Positions 56,419 to 64,000 of a stretch of DNA of 64,000 nt are shown here, piece after piece. Location: the NCBI RefSeq assembly GCF_900182665.1, contig NZ_FXTL01000014.1, positions 27,179 through 91,178 on the forward strand. The letters are read 5' to 3'. Source of the DNA: Propioniciclava tarda (GTDB lineage: Bacteria > Actinomycetota > Actinomycetes > Propionibacteriales > Propionibacteriaceae). Every line of letters begins with the position of its first letter. Positions within the stretch are counted from its first letter, which is position 1. Position numbers and translations under genes: made by a program. The notes beneath the pieces were generated by a model. It did not search any database and was not told the DNA's origin. It saw only the letters and a program-made list of their open reading frames with translations.

Positions 56419-59114
56419 CCCACCTCGAAGACCTTCATCACTTCGTCGCCGTAGTCGTTGATCACCTTGACCGCAATCTTGCCTTCGGTCGGCTTCGCGA
56501 ACGGGCGCGACACCGTCGAGTTCAGCGACGCCCAGGCGTCCTCGTCGATCTCGGCTTTGAGTGCCGTCTTGAGCCGCTTGTACGGGTCGCCGCCGCCGGT
56601 GAAGTAGCAGTGCCGGACGAAGAACGACTCCTCGTTGTAGTCCGTGTCGATCATCCACAGCGCGATCCGGCCGGTGTCGTGCGAGCGCACCTCGCCGGTC
56701 GCCGGGTCGTAGACGTCGACACCGCGAAGCTCGACCACCACCCGGTCGTCGCCGGTGGACCGCACGTCGATGTCCGGCTCGCCGAACACCGTGAACAGGT
56801 TGCCGGCGCCGGTCTTCTTGAGGTCTTCGCCCATCAGCAGGTCGACGTTCATCCGGACCAGCAGCACCTTCACCCGCCCCAGCTGCCGTTCGCCCGCTAC
56901 CTGGGCAAACCCGGCATCGGCGGTCTCCACCGTGACGCCTTGCTCGGTCGTCACCCCGGTCGCCTGCGGATCGAACGCGAACGCCAGGACGCACAGCAGG
57001 TCGACGTCGCCCGCCCGGATCGCCTCGCGCGCCGCGTCCTTGACGAACGCCGGCGACACGATCCCGTACTGCGGACCGATCGCCACTCCCACCCGCAGGG
57101 ACGCCTCCCCGCTGGTCCCCTCGCCGATCGCCTGCACGTAGGTGCCGGCGTGCGGGTCCAGGGACTCGAACTTGATCCGCTCCGCCGTCCGCCCGTTCTG
57201 GACGCCCGCCCTGCGCAGGTTCTCCAGGATCGTCTGCTCGAACGACGTGCCGGACCCGTCGGTTTCCGCCGCGATTTCGGACGCCGGACGCCCCTGCTCG
57301 CCGCCCGCGAACGCCAGCGAGCGGTGCGGGGAAAGGCTCTCGACCGTGAACGGGCCCGTCACCCGGACGACCCCACGGTCCTCGTAGGGGCGGTCGTACA
57401 GCAGCTCGAAGTCGGCATGCTTCTTGATCGCCGCGTCGATCTGCTCGCGCGACATGCCCTCGACGATGTCGGGGTTGTTCGCGATGGATTTGAGCGTGAT
57501 GTGCTGCACCCGCTCGTAGACGAACCCGTGCCGCATGTCGTTCGAGACGGACGCCGGCGGCGCGAGTTTCTGCGTCACCTGTTGCTCCTTGGCCCGGCCC
57601 TTGTCGGAGTCGGCCAGCAGGTAGAACGGGAACTTCGCCCCCATGAGCCGCTGCCGAGCAAGAGCCAGGGCCACGCGCGAGGTGTCGATGGTGATCCAGC
57701 GGCGCCCCCACTGCTCGGCCACCAACGCGGTGGTACCCGACCCGCAGGTCGGGTCGAGCACCAGATCACCGGGGTCCGTGCACATCATGAGGCATCGCTC
57801 GATGACCTTCGTGTTCGTCTGAACGACGTACAGCTTCTCGTCGGTAAACGAACCCGTCGCGGTATCGGTCCACGATGTCGTCTGAGGTTGCCATCCAAAA
57901 TCGCTCTCATACCGAATGAACTGGATGCTGTTTCGGGCGACGTGGATTCGATCAGCGAGTGCAAGACGGGCCATCCCTAAGGGGAAGCTCGCCTTCCAAT
58001 GTGAGCTGGCACCGGGCGAATAAGTTCGACCACGAAAAATGAACGGTTGCGGCACTGTCGCCGCGCCCTGTGACTGCAAATCTCCAGGCTTGTACACCCG
58101 CGAATCGCTGGGGAGTTCCGCTTGCCCCCTCTTCTCCGCAGCCGTCTTTCCTCTGGTGGTGCCGTCAGCTAGGTGCAGCCAGTCGTAACCTTGACGATCC
58201 TTCGACTCACGCCAGACGGTACGGTACTTCACTCTGGGTTCGTGTCTTGCATACCAAAGAACGAAATCACCCGACCTCGGCAAAGTGCGTGCCTGAGTGA
58301 ATCCGCTGGTTGTTGAGAACATCACCTGAGCGACAAAGTTCTCGGCGCCGAACACCTCGTCCATCAGTGATCGGACCAGGTGCACGTTCTCGTCGCCGAT
58401 CTGGACGAAGCAGCTCCCCGATTCGGTGAGTAGTTCGCGCGCGGCGATTAGCCGGTCGCGCAGGTAGCCCAGGTAGGAGTGGATGCCCAACTCCCAGGTG
58501 TCGCGGAAGGCTTTGATCTGCTCGGCCTCGCGGGCGGCGTCCGAGATCTTGCCGTCTTTGACGTCGCGCTGCCTCGCGCTGACCTGCCAGTTGGAGCCGA
58601 ACTTGATGCCGTAGGGCGGGTCGATGTAGATCATCTGGACTTTGCCGCGCAGGCTCTCCCGCTCGGCGAGCGAGGCCATCACCTGCAGCGAGTCACCCAG
58701 GATCATGCGGTTCGACCAGTTGGCCTGGTGGCGGTAGAAGTCGACGGCGTCCAACTCGTCGAGTCCGTCGAAGGCGTCGAAGAGGGTGAGTTCCGGCTCG
58801 TCCTCGGCCCGCTCGGTGGTGCGGCGCAGGTTCTCGACCAGCACGCGGGGGTCGATCTTCTCCTGGATATAGATGGGCGGAGCGTCAACGCCCAGCGCGC
58901 CGGCGGCGTCCAACCGGTCGTCGGGGTACTTGCCGCGCCAGATCAGCTGCGGGTCCAGGCTCGGGTCGCGGTCGTACGCCACCCGCTGCATGGCCTCGAC
59001 CTCAGGCGGGACGAAGTCTTGGGCGTCCGCGGTGGGAATGTTCGAGCGCTTGTCGTCGTGGACGATGCTCTCGATGGGCGTCGGGCCCTTTGGGGTGGCG
59101 GGTTTACGAGCCAC
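56415..59114 (-). CDS. DNA adenine/cytosine-N methyltransferase (type III Mod-like)
   Basis: 899 aa from GTG 59114, overlapping the res stop by 11 bases. The catalytic DPPY is at 165-168 (IYIDPPYGIKF) and the SAM motif DPTCGSGTT near 450, i.e. order IV then I, the beta class used by type III Mod. Between them lies the region expected to read the DNA target. About 400 residues follow the methylase core, more than in most Mod proteins, with DLLCVLAFAFDP and VLLVRMNVDLLMGEDL. The start codon choice rests on the overlap; the upstream frame is a shadow of res. Confidence 0.92.
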   Translation of the reverse strand: MARKPATPKGPTPIESIVHDDKRSNIPTADAQDFVPPEVEAMQRVAYDRDPSLDPQLIWRGKYPDDRLDAAGALGVDAPPIYIQEKIDPRVLVENLRRTTERAEDEPELTLFDAFDGLDELDAVDFYRHQANWSNRMILGDSLQVMASLAERESLRGKVQMIYIDPPYGIKFGSNWQVSARQRDVKDGKISDAAREAEQIKAFRDTWELGIHSYLGYLRDRLIAARELLTESGSCFVQIGDENVHLVRSLMDEVFGAENFVAQVMFSTTSGFTQARTLPRSGDFVLWYARHEPRVKYRTVWRESKDRQGYDWLHLADGTTRGKTAAEKRGQAELPSDSRVYKPGDLQSQGAATVPQPFIFRGRTYSPGASSHWKASFPLGMARLALADRIHVARNSIQFIRYESDFGWQPQTTSWTDTATGSFTDEKLYVVQTNTKVIERCLMMCTDPGDLVLDPTCGSGTTALVAEQWGRRWITIDTSRVALALARQRLMGAKFPFYLLADSDKGRAKEQQVTQKLAPPASVSNDMRHGFVYERVQHITLKSIANNPDIVEGMSREQIDAAIKKHADFELLYDRPYEDRGVVRVTGPFTVESLSPHRSLAFAGGEQGRPASEIAAETDGSGTSFEQTILENLRRAGVQNGRTAERIKFESLDPHAGTYVQAIGEGTSGEASLRVGVAIGPQYGIVSPAFVKDAAREAIRAGDVDLLCVLAFAFDPQATGVTTEQGVTVETADAGFAQVAGERQLGRVKVLLVRMNVDLLMGEDLKKTGAGNLFTVFGEPDIDVRSTGDDRVVVELRGVDVYDPATGEVRSHDTGRIALWMIDTDYNEESFFVRHCYFTGGGDPYKRLKTALKAEIDEDAWASLNSTVSRPFAKPTEGKIAVKVINDYGDEVMKVFEVG

Positions 59115-62100
59115 GGTGCACCTCGGCGTAGTCGAGTCGGTCGGGGTCGCCGATGATCGGTCCATCGGCGTACAGGGCGGCGATGGCGGCCCGCAGGTCG
59201 GCCAGCGAGGCGTCCTTGTTGGTGATCTCCACGTACCCCCAGCGGCCGAAGCCGCCGTGGTTGTTGACGCCCGCGCACCACGAGTCGCGGGCGGTGTCGG
59301 CTTTGGCCTGGATCGAGCCCGGCGCATGCGCCGACTTCAGCCCGCCGGAGACCTCGACGATCAGCACCCGGTCGAGGTCGGCGTCGTCGCGCCGGTTCAG
59401 CTTCAGCAGGAAGTCGGGCACGTACGCGTGGGTGCGGCCCTTGTGCACGTAGGGAATGGTGAAGCCGAGGTGGTCGTTCTTGACGAACGCGGCCACCTGC
59501 GGCAGGTGCCCGCCCTCGATCAGTTGGGCCACGTGCTCCTCCCAGGTGTTGCCGCCAGGCCCGTCGAGCACCACCCGGTTGACCTCCGATTTGGCGACGT
59601 CGACGGTCGCCTTGTGGGTGACGAACTTCACCGAGCCGGTGTCGCCGACCGGGTCGGCGAGGCGCAGGATCACCCGCATCCGGGCGCGCTCGTTGCCGTG
59701 CTGGCTGGAGACCGCCTGGTAGATCGCCTCGCAGGCGTCCGACTCGAACTCGGCGTACCGCACCAGCGTGCCCATGTCGAAGCCCGGTTCGAGGTCGACG
59801 CAGGTGTCGATCCACTCGCGGCAGATCTCGACGAGCCGCGGGAACAGCCAGGGGCGCTCGTCGCTGCCGACGATGTAGTTGTGCTTAAGCAGTCGCTTGG
59901 CCAGGCGGAACGCCACTGACTGGGGGCGCAGCGGCCCCGACTCGTCCTCGATGACTTCGACCTCGCCCACGATCGGCGCGTTCTCCGTCCAGGTCGGGAC
60001 CGTCGAGCGCCCGACCCGATAGCGAGGCGCCGCGTCGGCGTCCAAATAGAGATGCTCGTCGGGGATCTCGAGGCGGTAGGCCTCGACGTGCGGGAACGTA
60101 ATGCGCAGGCTCTCGCGCCCCTTCACGCTGAACACGTCAACCGCGGGCGGCGACGGCTTCGGGTCCAGGGGCGGCTTGTCGGACGGGATGAACGCGAACG
60201 GCACGCCGTAGACCGACGCGTACTCGGGGCTGAACCGGCCGTTGTCGTCGAGCGCGTACGAGCGGCGCCGCAGGCCGCGGCCGACGACTTGCTCGCACAG
60301 GAGCTGCGAGCGGAACGCGCGGATGCCGAGGATGTGGGTGACCGTGTTGGCGTCCCAGCCCTCGGTCAACATCGCGACGCTGACGACGCAGCGGACCGGC
60401 TCGCCGAGGCGTCCGGGCTTGCCGACGGTGTTCATGACCTCGCGGAGGAGGTCCTCGTCCGTGAGCGCCTCGACGTCGGCACCAGGGTTGCGGCGGCGGT
60501 AGTCGTTCTTGAAGACCTCGATCTCGGACGACGCGGCCTTCTTGAAGTCGTCCTTGAGGGCGTCGCCGGATTCGAGCTGGGCCGAGTCGATCAGGATCGT
60601 GTGGGGGCGGTCCAGGAAGCCCTCGCCGACGACGTTGTTGAACAGGGCCAAGTTGCCGTCGACGACCTTCGGGCCGGTGGGCGTCTCGACCTGGGTGCCG
60701 GCGATCCACTCGTAGACGAGACGCGACACCGACGTGTTGGGGCAGACCACGATGAACACCGGCGGCGCCTCGCCCCACGCTTCGCGATGCTGCTGCCACG
60801 TCTCGAACGCCGCCGAGTAGCTGCGGTAGAGGCTCTTCAACGCGCCCTCGAGCTGGGGCGGGATCAGCCAGTCGACGACGGACAGCTTGTCGGCGGCCCG
60901 CTTGGCGAGCATCTGGTTGGTGCCGATGGCGTCCCAGAGGTTGAGGTAGGTCACCTGATCGTGGGCGGCGTCGTCGTCGACCGGAATCCGCGGCACCTTG
61001 ACGATGCCCGACTCGATGGCGTCCATGAGGGAGAAGTCGCAGACCGTCCAGGGGAAGATGAAGCCCTCGGCATAGCCCGAGCCGCGCAGATAGAACGGCG
61101 TCGCGGACAGGTCGTAGATCGCCTTAACGCCCACGCTGCCGGCCACCGCGCGGACCCCCTTGTACCAAACGCGGGCCTGCTCGTTGGCGGCCTTGGCCTC
61201 TAGGTCGGCGTCCGAGCCGTCGACCTCCTTGGCGCGTTCCTGGCGGTCGGCGTAGCAGTGGTGCGCCTCGTCGTTGAAGACGACGATCTCGGCCTGGTGG
61301 CGTCCGGAGCCGACACCCCAGCCGCGCAGCACGCGCGAGACGACCGCGGCGTCCGTCTCTTTGAACGGGTCGGACGCCTTGCCGGCGAGCAGGATGTTCT
61401 TGGTGAAGCGGGCGACGCCGCGGATCTCCTTGGAGTCCTTGGGGTTGAACGCGTGGTAGTTGGTGATGACGATCTGGGCCTGACCGAGGAAGGCACGGAG
61501 GTCGGCCGGGACGAGGTCTCGCAGGTCGTAGTAGTTGTCCGGCTCGGCAGGATCGAGCACGCGCAGGCGGTCGCGGATGGTGATGCCGGGTGTGACGACC
61601 AGGAATCGTTTGGCGAAGCGGGCGTCGTTGGGCGACTGCACCTTGTTGAGGGTGTTCCAGGCGATCAGCATCGCCATGACCACCGTCTTGCCCGAACCGG
61701 TGGCCATCTTGAGGGCGATGCGGGGCAGCCCCTCGTTGTGCTCGGCGTTGGCCGCCTCGAGTCGCTCGCGCCAGTCGGCGACCTCCATCGTGCGGGCGTT
61801 CGGGGTCCGCAGGTGCTCGGCTATCTCGACGCGACGTCCGGCGACCTCGGCCAAGAAGATCGCGGTTTCCGCGGCCTCCCGTTGGCAGAACAGCACGCGG
61901 TTCTCGCGGGCGGGGTCGGCCCAGTGCAGCAGGAGCTTCTTGGTGGTGGGGGTGGAGCCGGGGTAGTTGGCCGCGCGCCAGGCGTCCACGGCCTTGCGCA
62001 GGTCGTTGATGAGGGTGTTCTTCTCGACGCGCTCGTGGGTGGCGTCGAAGTCGAGGGCGTCCTGGGCCTCGACGGCGACCCGCTTGCCCTTCTTGGTCTG

Positions 62101-62238
62101 CGGCACGGGGATGAACGACTCGCTTGGTCGGCGTCCTGACAGGATCGCCCCGGTCGGACCCTTAGGACCCAACTCGAAGTGACGCGTCGGCGCGTCGAAG
62201 GGCCCGTTCAGAACCGGATTCGACAGTGACTCTTCCAC
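59104..62238 (-). CDS. Restriction helicase-nuclease (type III Res-like)
   Basis: 1044 aa from GTG 62238 with GGGGG five bases upstream. SF2 helicase: Walker A KMATGSGKTVV near 179, motif II FNDEAHH near 322, motif III LSATPFY, and motif VI QVVGRGLRRRSY. The C-terminal nuclease-like region has YVPDFLLKL (near 941) and VLIVEVSGG, where the usual E-x-K lysine is a serine. VNNHGGFGRWGYVEI follows. This pattern is seen in a group that databases call BPTD_3080-type restriction endonucleases (from memory). First gene of the operon, transcribed towards mod. Confidence 0.9.
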   Translation of the reverse strand: MEESLSNPVLNGPFDAPTRHFELGPKGPTGAILSGRRPSESFIPVPQTKKGKRVAVEAQDALDFDATHERVEKNTLINDLRKAVDAWRAANYPGSTPTTKKLLLHWADPARENRVLFCQREAAETAIFLAEVAGRRVEIAEHLRTPNARTMEVADWRERLEAANAEHNEGLPRIALKMATGSGKTVVMAMLIAWNTLNKVQSPNDARFAKRFLVVTPGITIRDRLRVLDPAEPDNYYDLRDLVPADLRAFLGQAQIVITNYHAFNPKDSKEIRGVARFTKNILLAGKASDPFKETDAAVVSRVLRGWGVGSGRHQAEIVVFNDEAHHCYADRQERAKEVDGSDADLEAKAANEQARVWYKGVRAVAGSVGVKAIYDLSATPFYLRGSGYAEGFIFPWTVCDFSLMDAIESGIVKVPRIPVDDDAAHDQVTYLNLWDAIGTNQMLAKRAADKLSVVDWLIPPQLEGALKSLYRSYSAAFETWQQHREAWGEAPPVFIVVCPNTSVSRLVYEWIAGTQVETPTGPKVVDGNLALFNNVVGEGFLDRPHTILIDSAQLESGDALKDDFKKAASSEIEVFKNDYRRRNPGADVEALTDEDLLREVMNTVGKPGRLGEPVRCVVSVAMLTEGWDANTVTHILGIRAFRSQLLCEQVVGRGLRRRSYALDDNGRFSPEYASVYGVPFAFIPSDKPPLDPKPSPPAVDVFSVKGRESLRITFPHVEAYRLEIPDEHLYLDADAAPRYRVGRSTVPTWTENAPIVGEVEVIEDESGPLRPQSVAFRLAKRLLKHNYIVGSDERPWLFPRLVEICREWIDTCVDLEPGFDMGTLVRYAEFESDACEAIYQAVSSQHGNERARMRVILRLADPVGDTGSVKFVTHKATVDVAKSEVNRVVLDGPGGNTWEEHVAQLIEGGHLPQVAAFVKNDHLGFTIPYVHKGRTHAYVPDFLLKLNRRDDADLDRVLIVEVSGGLKSAHAPGSIQAKADTARDSWCAGVNNHGGFGRWGYVEITNKDASLADLRAAIAALYADGPIIGDPDRLDYAEVHRGS

Positions 62239-62283
62239 GCATTCCCCCTGGTCGGCCGCGCCTTTGCGGGAGGCTTGCACGTC

Positions 62284-62315
62284 ACCCTAGCCGAGACCTC
62301 GGACGTCGCTAGGGT
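62284..62315. promoter_or_regulatory. Palindromic divergent promoter between res and DUF262 gene
   Basis: ACCCTAGC (62284-62291) and GCTAGGGT (62308-62315) are perfect complements with a 16-base spacer. Each arm carries a TAGGGT box on its outward strand, so one palindrome holds the -10 of both divergent genes. A dimeric regulator bound here would control restriction operon and DUF262 gene together. Confidence 0.55.
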
Positions 62316-62354
62316 AAGAATCGGCTGGTTTCGACCGATGACAAGGAGCACGAC

Positions 62355-63914
62355 GTGGCTGCCATCTTCAGGACTGTCGCCTGGCAGGTCGAGCAGCTTG
62401 TCAACGGCGTCACCACCGGGCAGATTCAGCTCCCCGACCTGCAGCGTCCTTTCGTGTGGCCCGCGACGAAGGTTCGCGACCTCTTCGACTCGATGTACCG
62501 CGGCTATCCGGTCGGCATTCTGATGTTCTGGGACGTGGCGGCTCACGGCGAGACGCGGAACATCTCGGGTCAAGAGCGTCTCGACGCCAGCCACCAGATC
62601 ATCGATGGACAGCAGCGGCTGACCAGCCTCTACGCGGCGATGCAGGGGCTTCCCGTTCGCGACGAGTCGTACCGGCAGAAGACCATCACCATCTCCTTCA
62701 ACCCGTTCAGCGAGAAGTTTGAGGTGCGCACGCCAGCGCTCGCGCGTTCCGTCCAGTGGCTCGAGGACATCTCCAGAGTCTTCGACAGCCCCTTCATGTC
62801 GCGGAAGGACTTCGTGAGGCGGTACCGAGAAGCTGGGAACGTTCTCGGCGATGACGATGAGGAACGTCTGGAGCTGGTCTTCGCCCGGCTAACCGACCTG
62901 AAGAAGTACCTCTTCGACGTCGTCCACATCCAGCGGGAAGCCGACAAGCGGCTGGTCGCTGACGTGTTCGTGCGGATCAACTCCGAGGGCGTCCGACTCA
63001 AGGCCTACGACTACATCTTGACGTGGCTCAGCGTCTTCTGGCCCGCAGGCCGTGAGGCGATCGAGGAGTTCTCGCGCAACTCCCGGATCAGCCCGCAACG
63101 GGCGTCCGAGATCTCCGGGAAGAAGGTCACCTGGACAGCCCACAACCCCTACATCGCGGTCGAGACGGGCCACGTCGTCCGCGCCATGGTGGCGCTGGGA
63201 CAGGGCCGAGGACGCTTGCAGGACGCGTACGCAGCACTGCAAGCCAAAGACCAGACGACCGGACAAGTCGATTCTGTACGGCAAGAGACTGAACTGGACA
63301 AGCTCAAGGCCGCACTCCCGGTCGTCACGGACCCCGTGAGCTGGACCGAGTACGTCCTCTCGATCAAGACGGCAGGTTTCCGCTCGGCGGCGAACCTCAC
63401 CTCGAACATGAACGTCATCTACTCGTACGTCCTATTTCTCCTTGGACGCACCAAGTACCGAGTCGAACTCGCCAAACTACGCCCACTCATTGCCCGCTGG
63501 CTGTTCATGTCCCAGCTGACGGCTCGCTACACAGGATCTTCGGAGTCACAGATCCAGAAGGACCTGGACCGCGTGGAGTCGGTACCCCAGGGCGACGCAG
63601 CCGGCTTCGAAAGCTCGCTAGACGAAATCATCGGCTCTCAACTCACCCCCGATTTCTGGACCTACAACGTGCCGCAACAGCTTCTGACGTCTGGGCCTAG
63701 CCTGTCGCCTCACTATCAGTGCTACCTCGCAGCCCTGAACATCCTGGACGCCGACATGTTCATGCTCAACGAACGCGTGCGCGACTGGATGGATCCGTCG
63801 CGTCCGGCAGTCAAAGGCACCGAGGGCCATCACCTCTTCCCTCGCGCTTACCAGGAGGCCGTCCTCGGGATCACAGACATAAAGCGGATCAATCAGGCGG
63901 CCAACGAGCAATGA
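62355..63914 (+). CDS. DUF262/HNH (GmrSD-like) protein, probably C-terminally truncated
   Basis: 519 aa from GTG 62355 with AAGGAG six bases upstream. The N-terminal DUF262 ParB-like domain has LPDLQRPFVW (26-35) and DGQQRLT (84-90), the NTP-binding motif. The C-terminal HNH/DUF1524 motif is GTEGHHLFPR (around 488-497). The family includes GmrSD nucleases that cut modified DNA and BrxU. The frame stops at 63914 soon after DIKRINQAAN, where relatives usually continue with a further HNH helix. The stop coincides with an inverted-repeat end, suggesting truncation. Confidence 0.88.
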   Translation: MAAIFRTVAWQVEQLVNGVTTGQIQLPDLQRPFVWPATKVRDLFDSMYRGYPVGILMFWDVAAHGETRNISGQERLDASHQIIDGQQRLTSLYAAMQGLPVRDESYRQKTITISFNPFSEKFEVRTPALARSVQWLEDISRVFDSPFMSRKDFVRRYREAGNVLGDDDEERLELVFARLTDLKKYLFDVVHIQREADKRLVADVFVRINSEGVRLKAYDYILTWLSVFWPAGREAIEEFSRNSRISPQRASEISGKKVTWTAHNPYIAVETGHVVRAMVALGQGRGRLQDAYAALQAKDQTTGQVDSVRQETELDKLKAALPVVTDPVSWTEYVLSIKTAGFRSAANLTSNMNVIYSYVLFLLGRTKYRVELAKLRPLIARWLFMSQLTARYTGSSESQIQKDLDRVESVPQGDAAGFESSLDEIIGSQLTPDFWTYNVPQQLLTSGPSLSPHYQCYLAALNILDADMFMLNERVRDWMDPSRPAVKGTEGHHLFPRAYQEAVLGITDIKRINQAANEQ

Positions 63915-64000
63915 TCAGAACCTGTGGATGGTCCTCGGCGGGGTGACGTGAAGGGGCGCACCTTCCCGGGGATGATCTGAAGTCCAAGTAGCTCTGATCA
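63912..64000. other. Inverted-repeat-bounded segment at the right edge
   Basis: TGATCAGA (63912-63919) and TCTGATCA (63993-64000) are exact 8-base complements bounding 89 bases without a gene. The left arm overlaps the DUF262 stop. It could be a small non-autonomous element or the end of an insertion sequence whose rest lies outside the window. Confidence 0.4.

Noticed and set aside
49296..63914. Prophage
   Set aside because: No capsid, tail, terminase, portal, lysis or integrase gene was found; the content is defence-like.

Overview
The window is GC-rich DNA (roughly 70% G+C by eye) from an actinomycete-type chromosome. A full 14-subunit menaquinone-type NADH dehydrogenase operon, most of a menaquinone pathway, AhpC/AhpF, a CCA-encoding tRNA-Lys, many start/stop-overlapping genes and TANNNT boxes 6-8 nt from start codons all fit Actinomycetota. 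Dispersed REP-like sequences that read as VPELVEG in frame suggest Propionibacteriaceae or a relative. The family assignment is inference.

Layout. 1-1.9 kb: peroxide defence (ahpF cut by the window edge, ahpC), with repeats between the two genes. 2.0-3.45 kb: thrC. 3.66-21.7 kb, minus strand: a respiratory supra-operon read right to left. It starts with a geranylgeranyl/menaquinone-reductase-like flavoprotein, continues with nuoA to nuoN in canonical order, mostly translationally coupled, and ends with a long-chain polyprenyl diphosphate synthase. 21.9-22.2 kb: an ISL3-type transposase remnant beside a decapitated secreted-protein gene. 22.3-34.8 kb: menaquinone genes (menF, menG, and menE-A-C-D as a coupled minus-strand set) mixed with a DUF4143 ATPase, an ABC-2-like exporter pair and a TM0106-type nuclease. 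menB is not in the window. 34.9-49.2 kb: two MFS exporters, a two-component system with an unusual double-module histidine kinase, dCMP deaminase, an FMN-riboswitch-controlled flavin ABC transporter (permease and lipoprotein only), hisI, an AlaX-like protein, a MarR regulator, decayed membrane genes and a sulfite-oxidase-type molybdoenzyme.

From tRNA-Lys(TTT) at 49.22 kb to the right edge the content becomes defence-like and accessory: a class II Fic protein, a UvrD helicase fused to an Fe-S PD-(D/E)XK nuclease, a TacA/TacT-type toxin-antitoxin pair, and a res-mod operon of type III restriction-modification type. That operon has a translationally coupled third gene of unknown function and a divergent DUF262/HNH (GmrSD-like) gene. 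A perfect palindrome supplying both -10 boxes lies between res and DUF262. The DUF262 gene appears cut short by an inverted-repeat element at the right edge.

Working together: NADH dehydrogenase, the prenyl synthase, the men enzymes and the prenyl-chain reductase make and use one quinone pool. The right-hand island is best read as a phage-defence locus next to a tRNA. The best candidate for something undescribed is the res-mod-helical-protein operon with its shared promoter palindrome and DUF262 partner.
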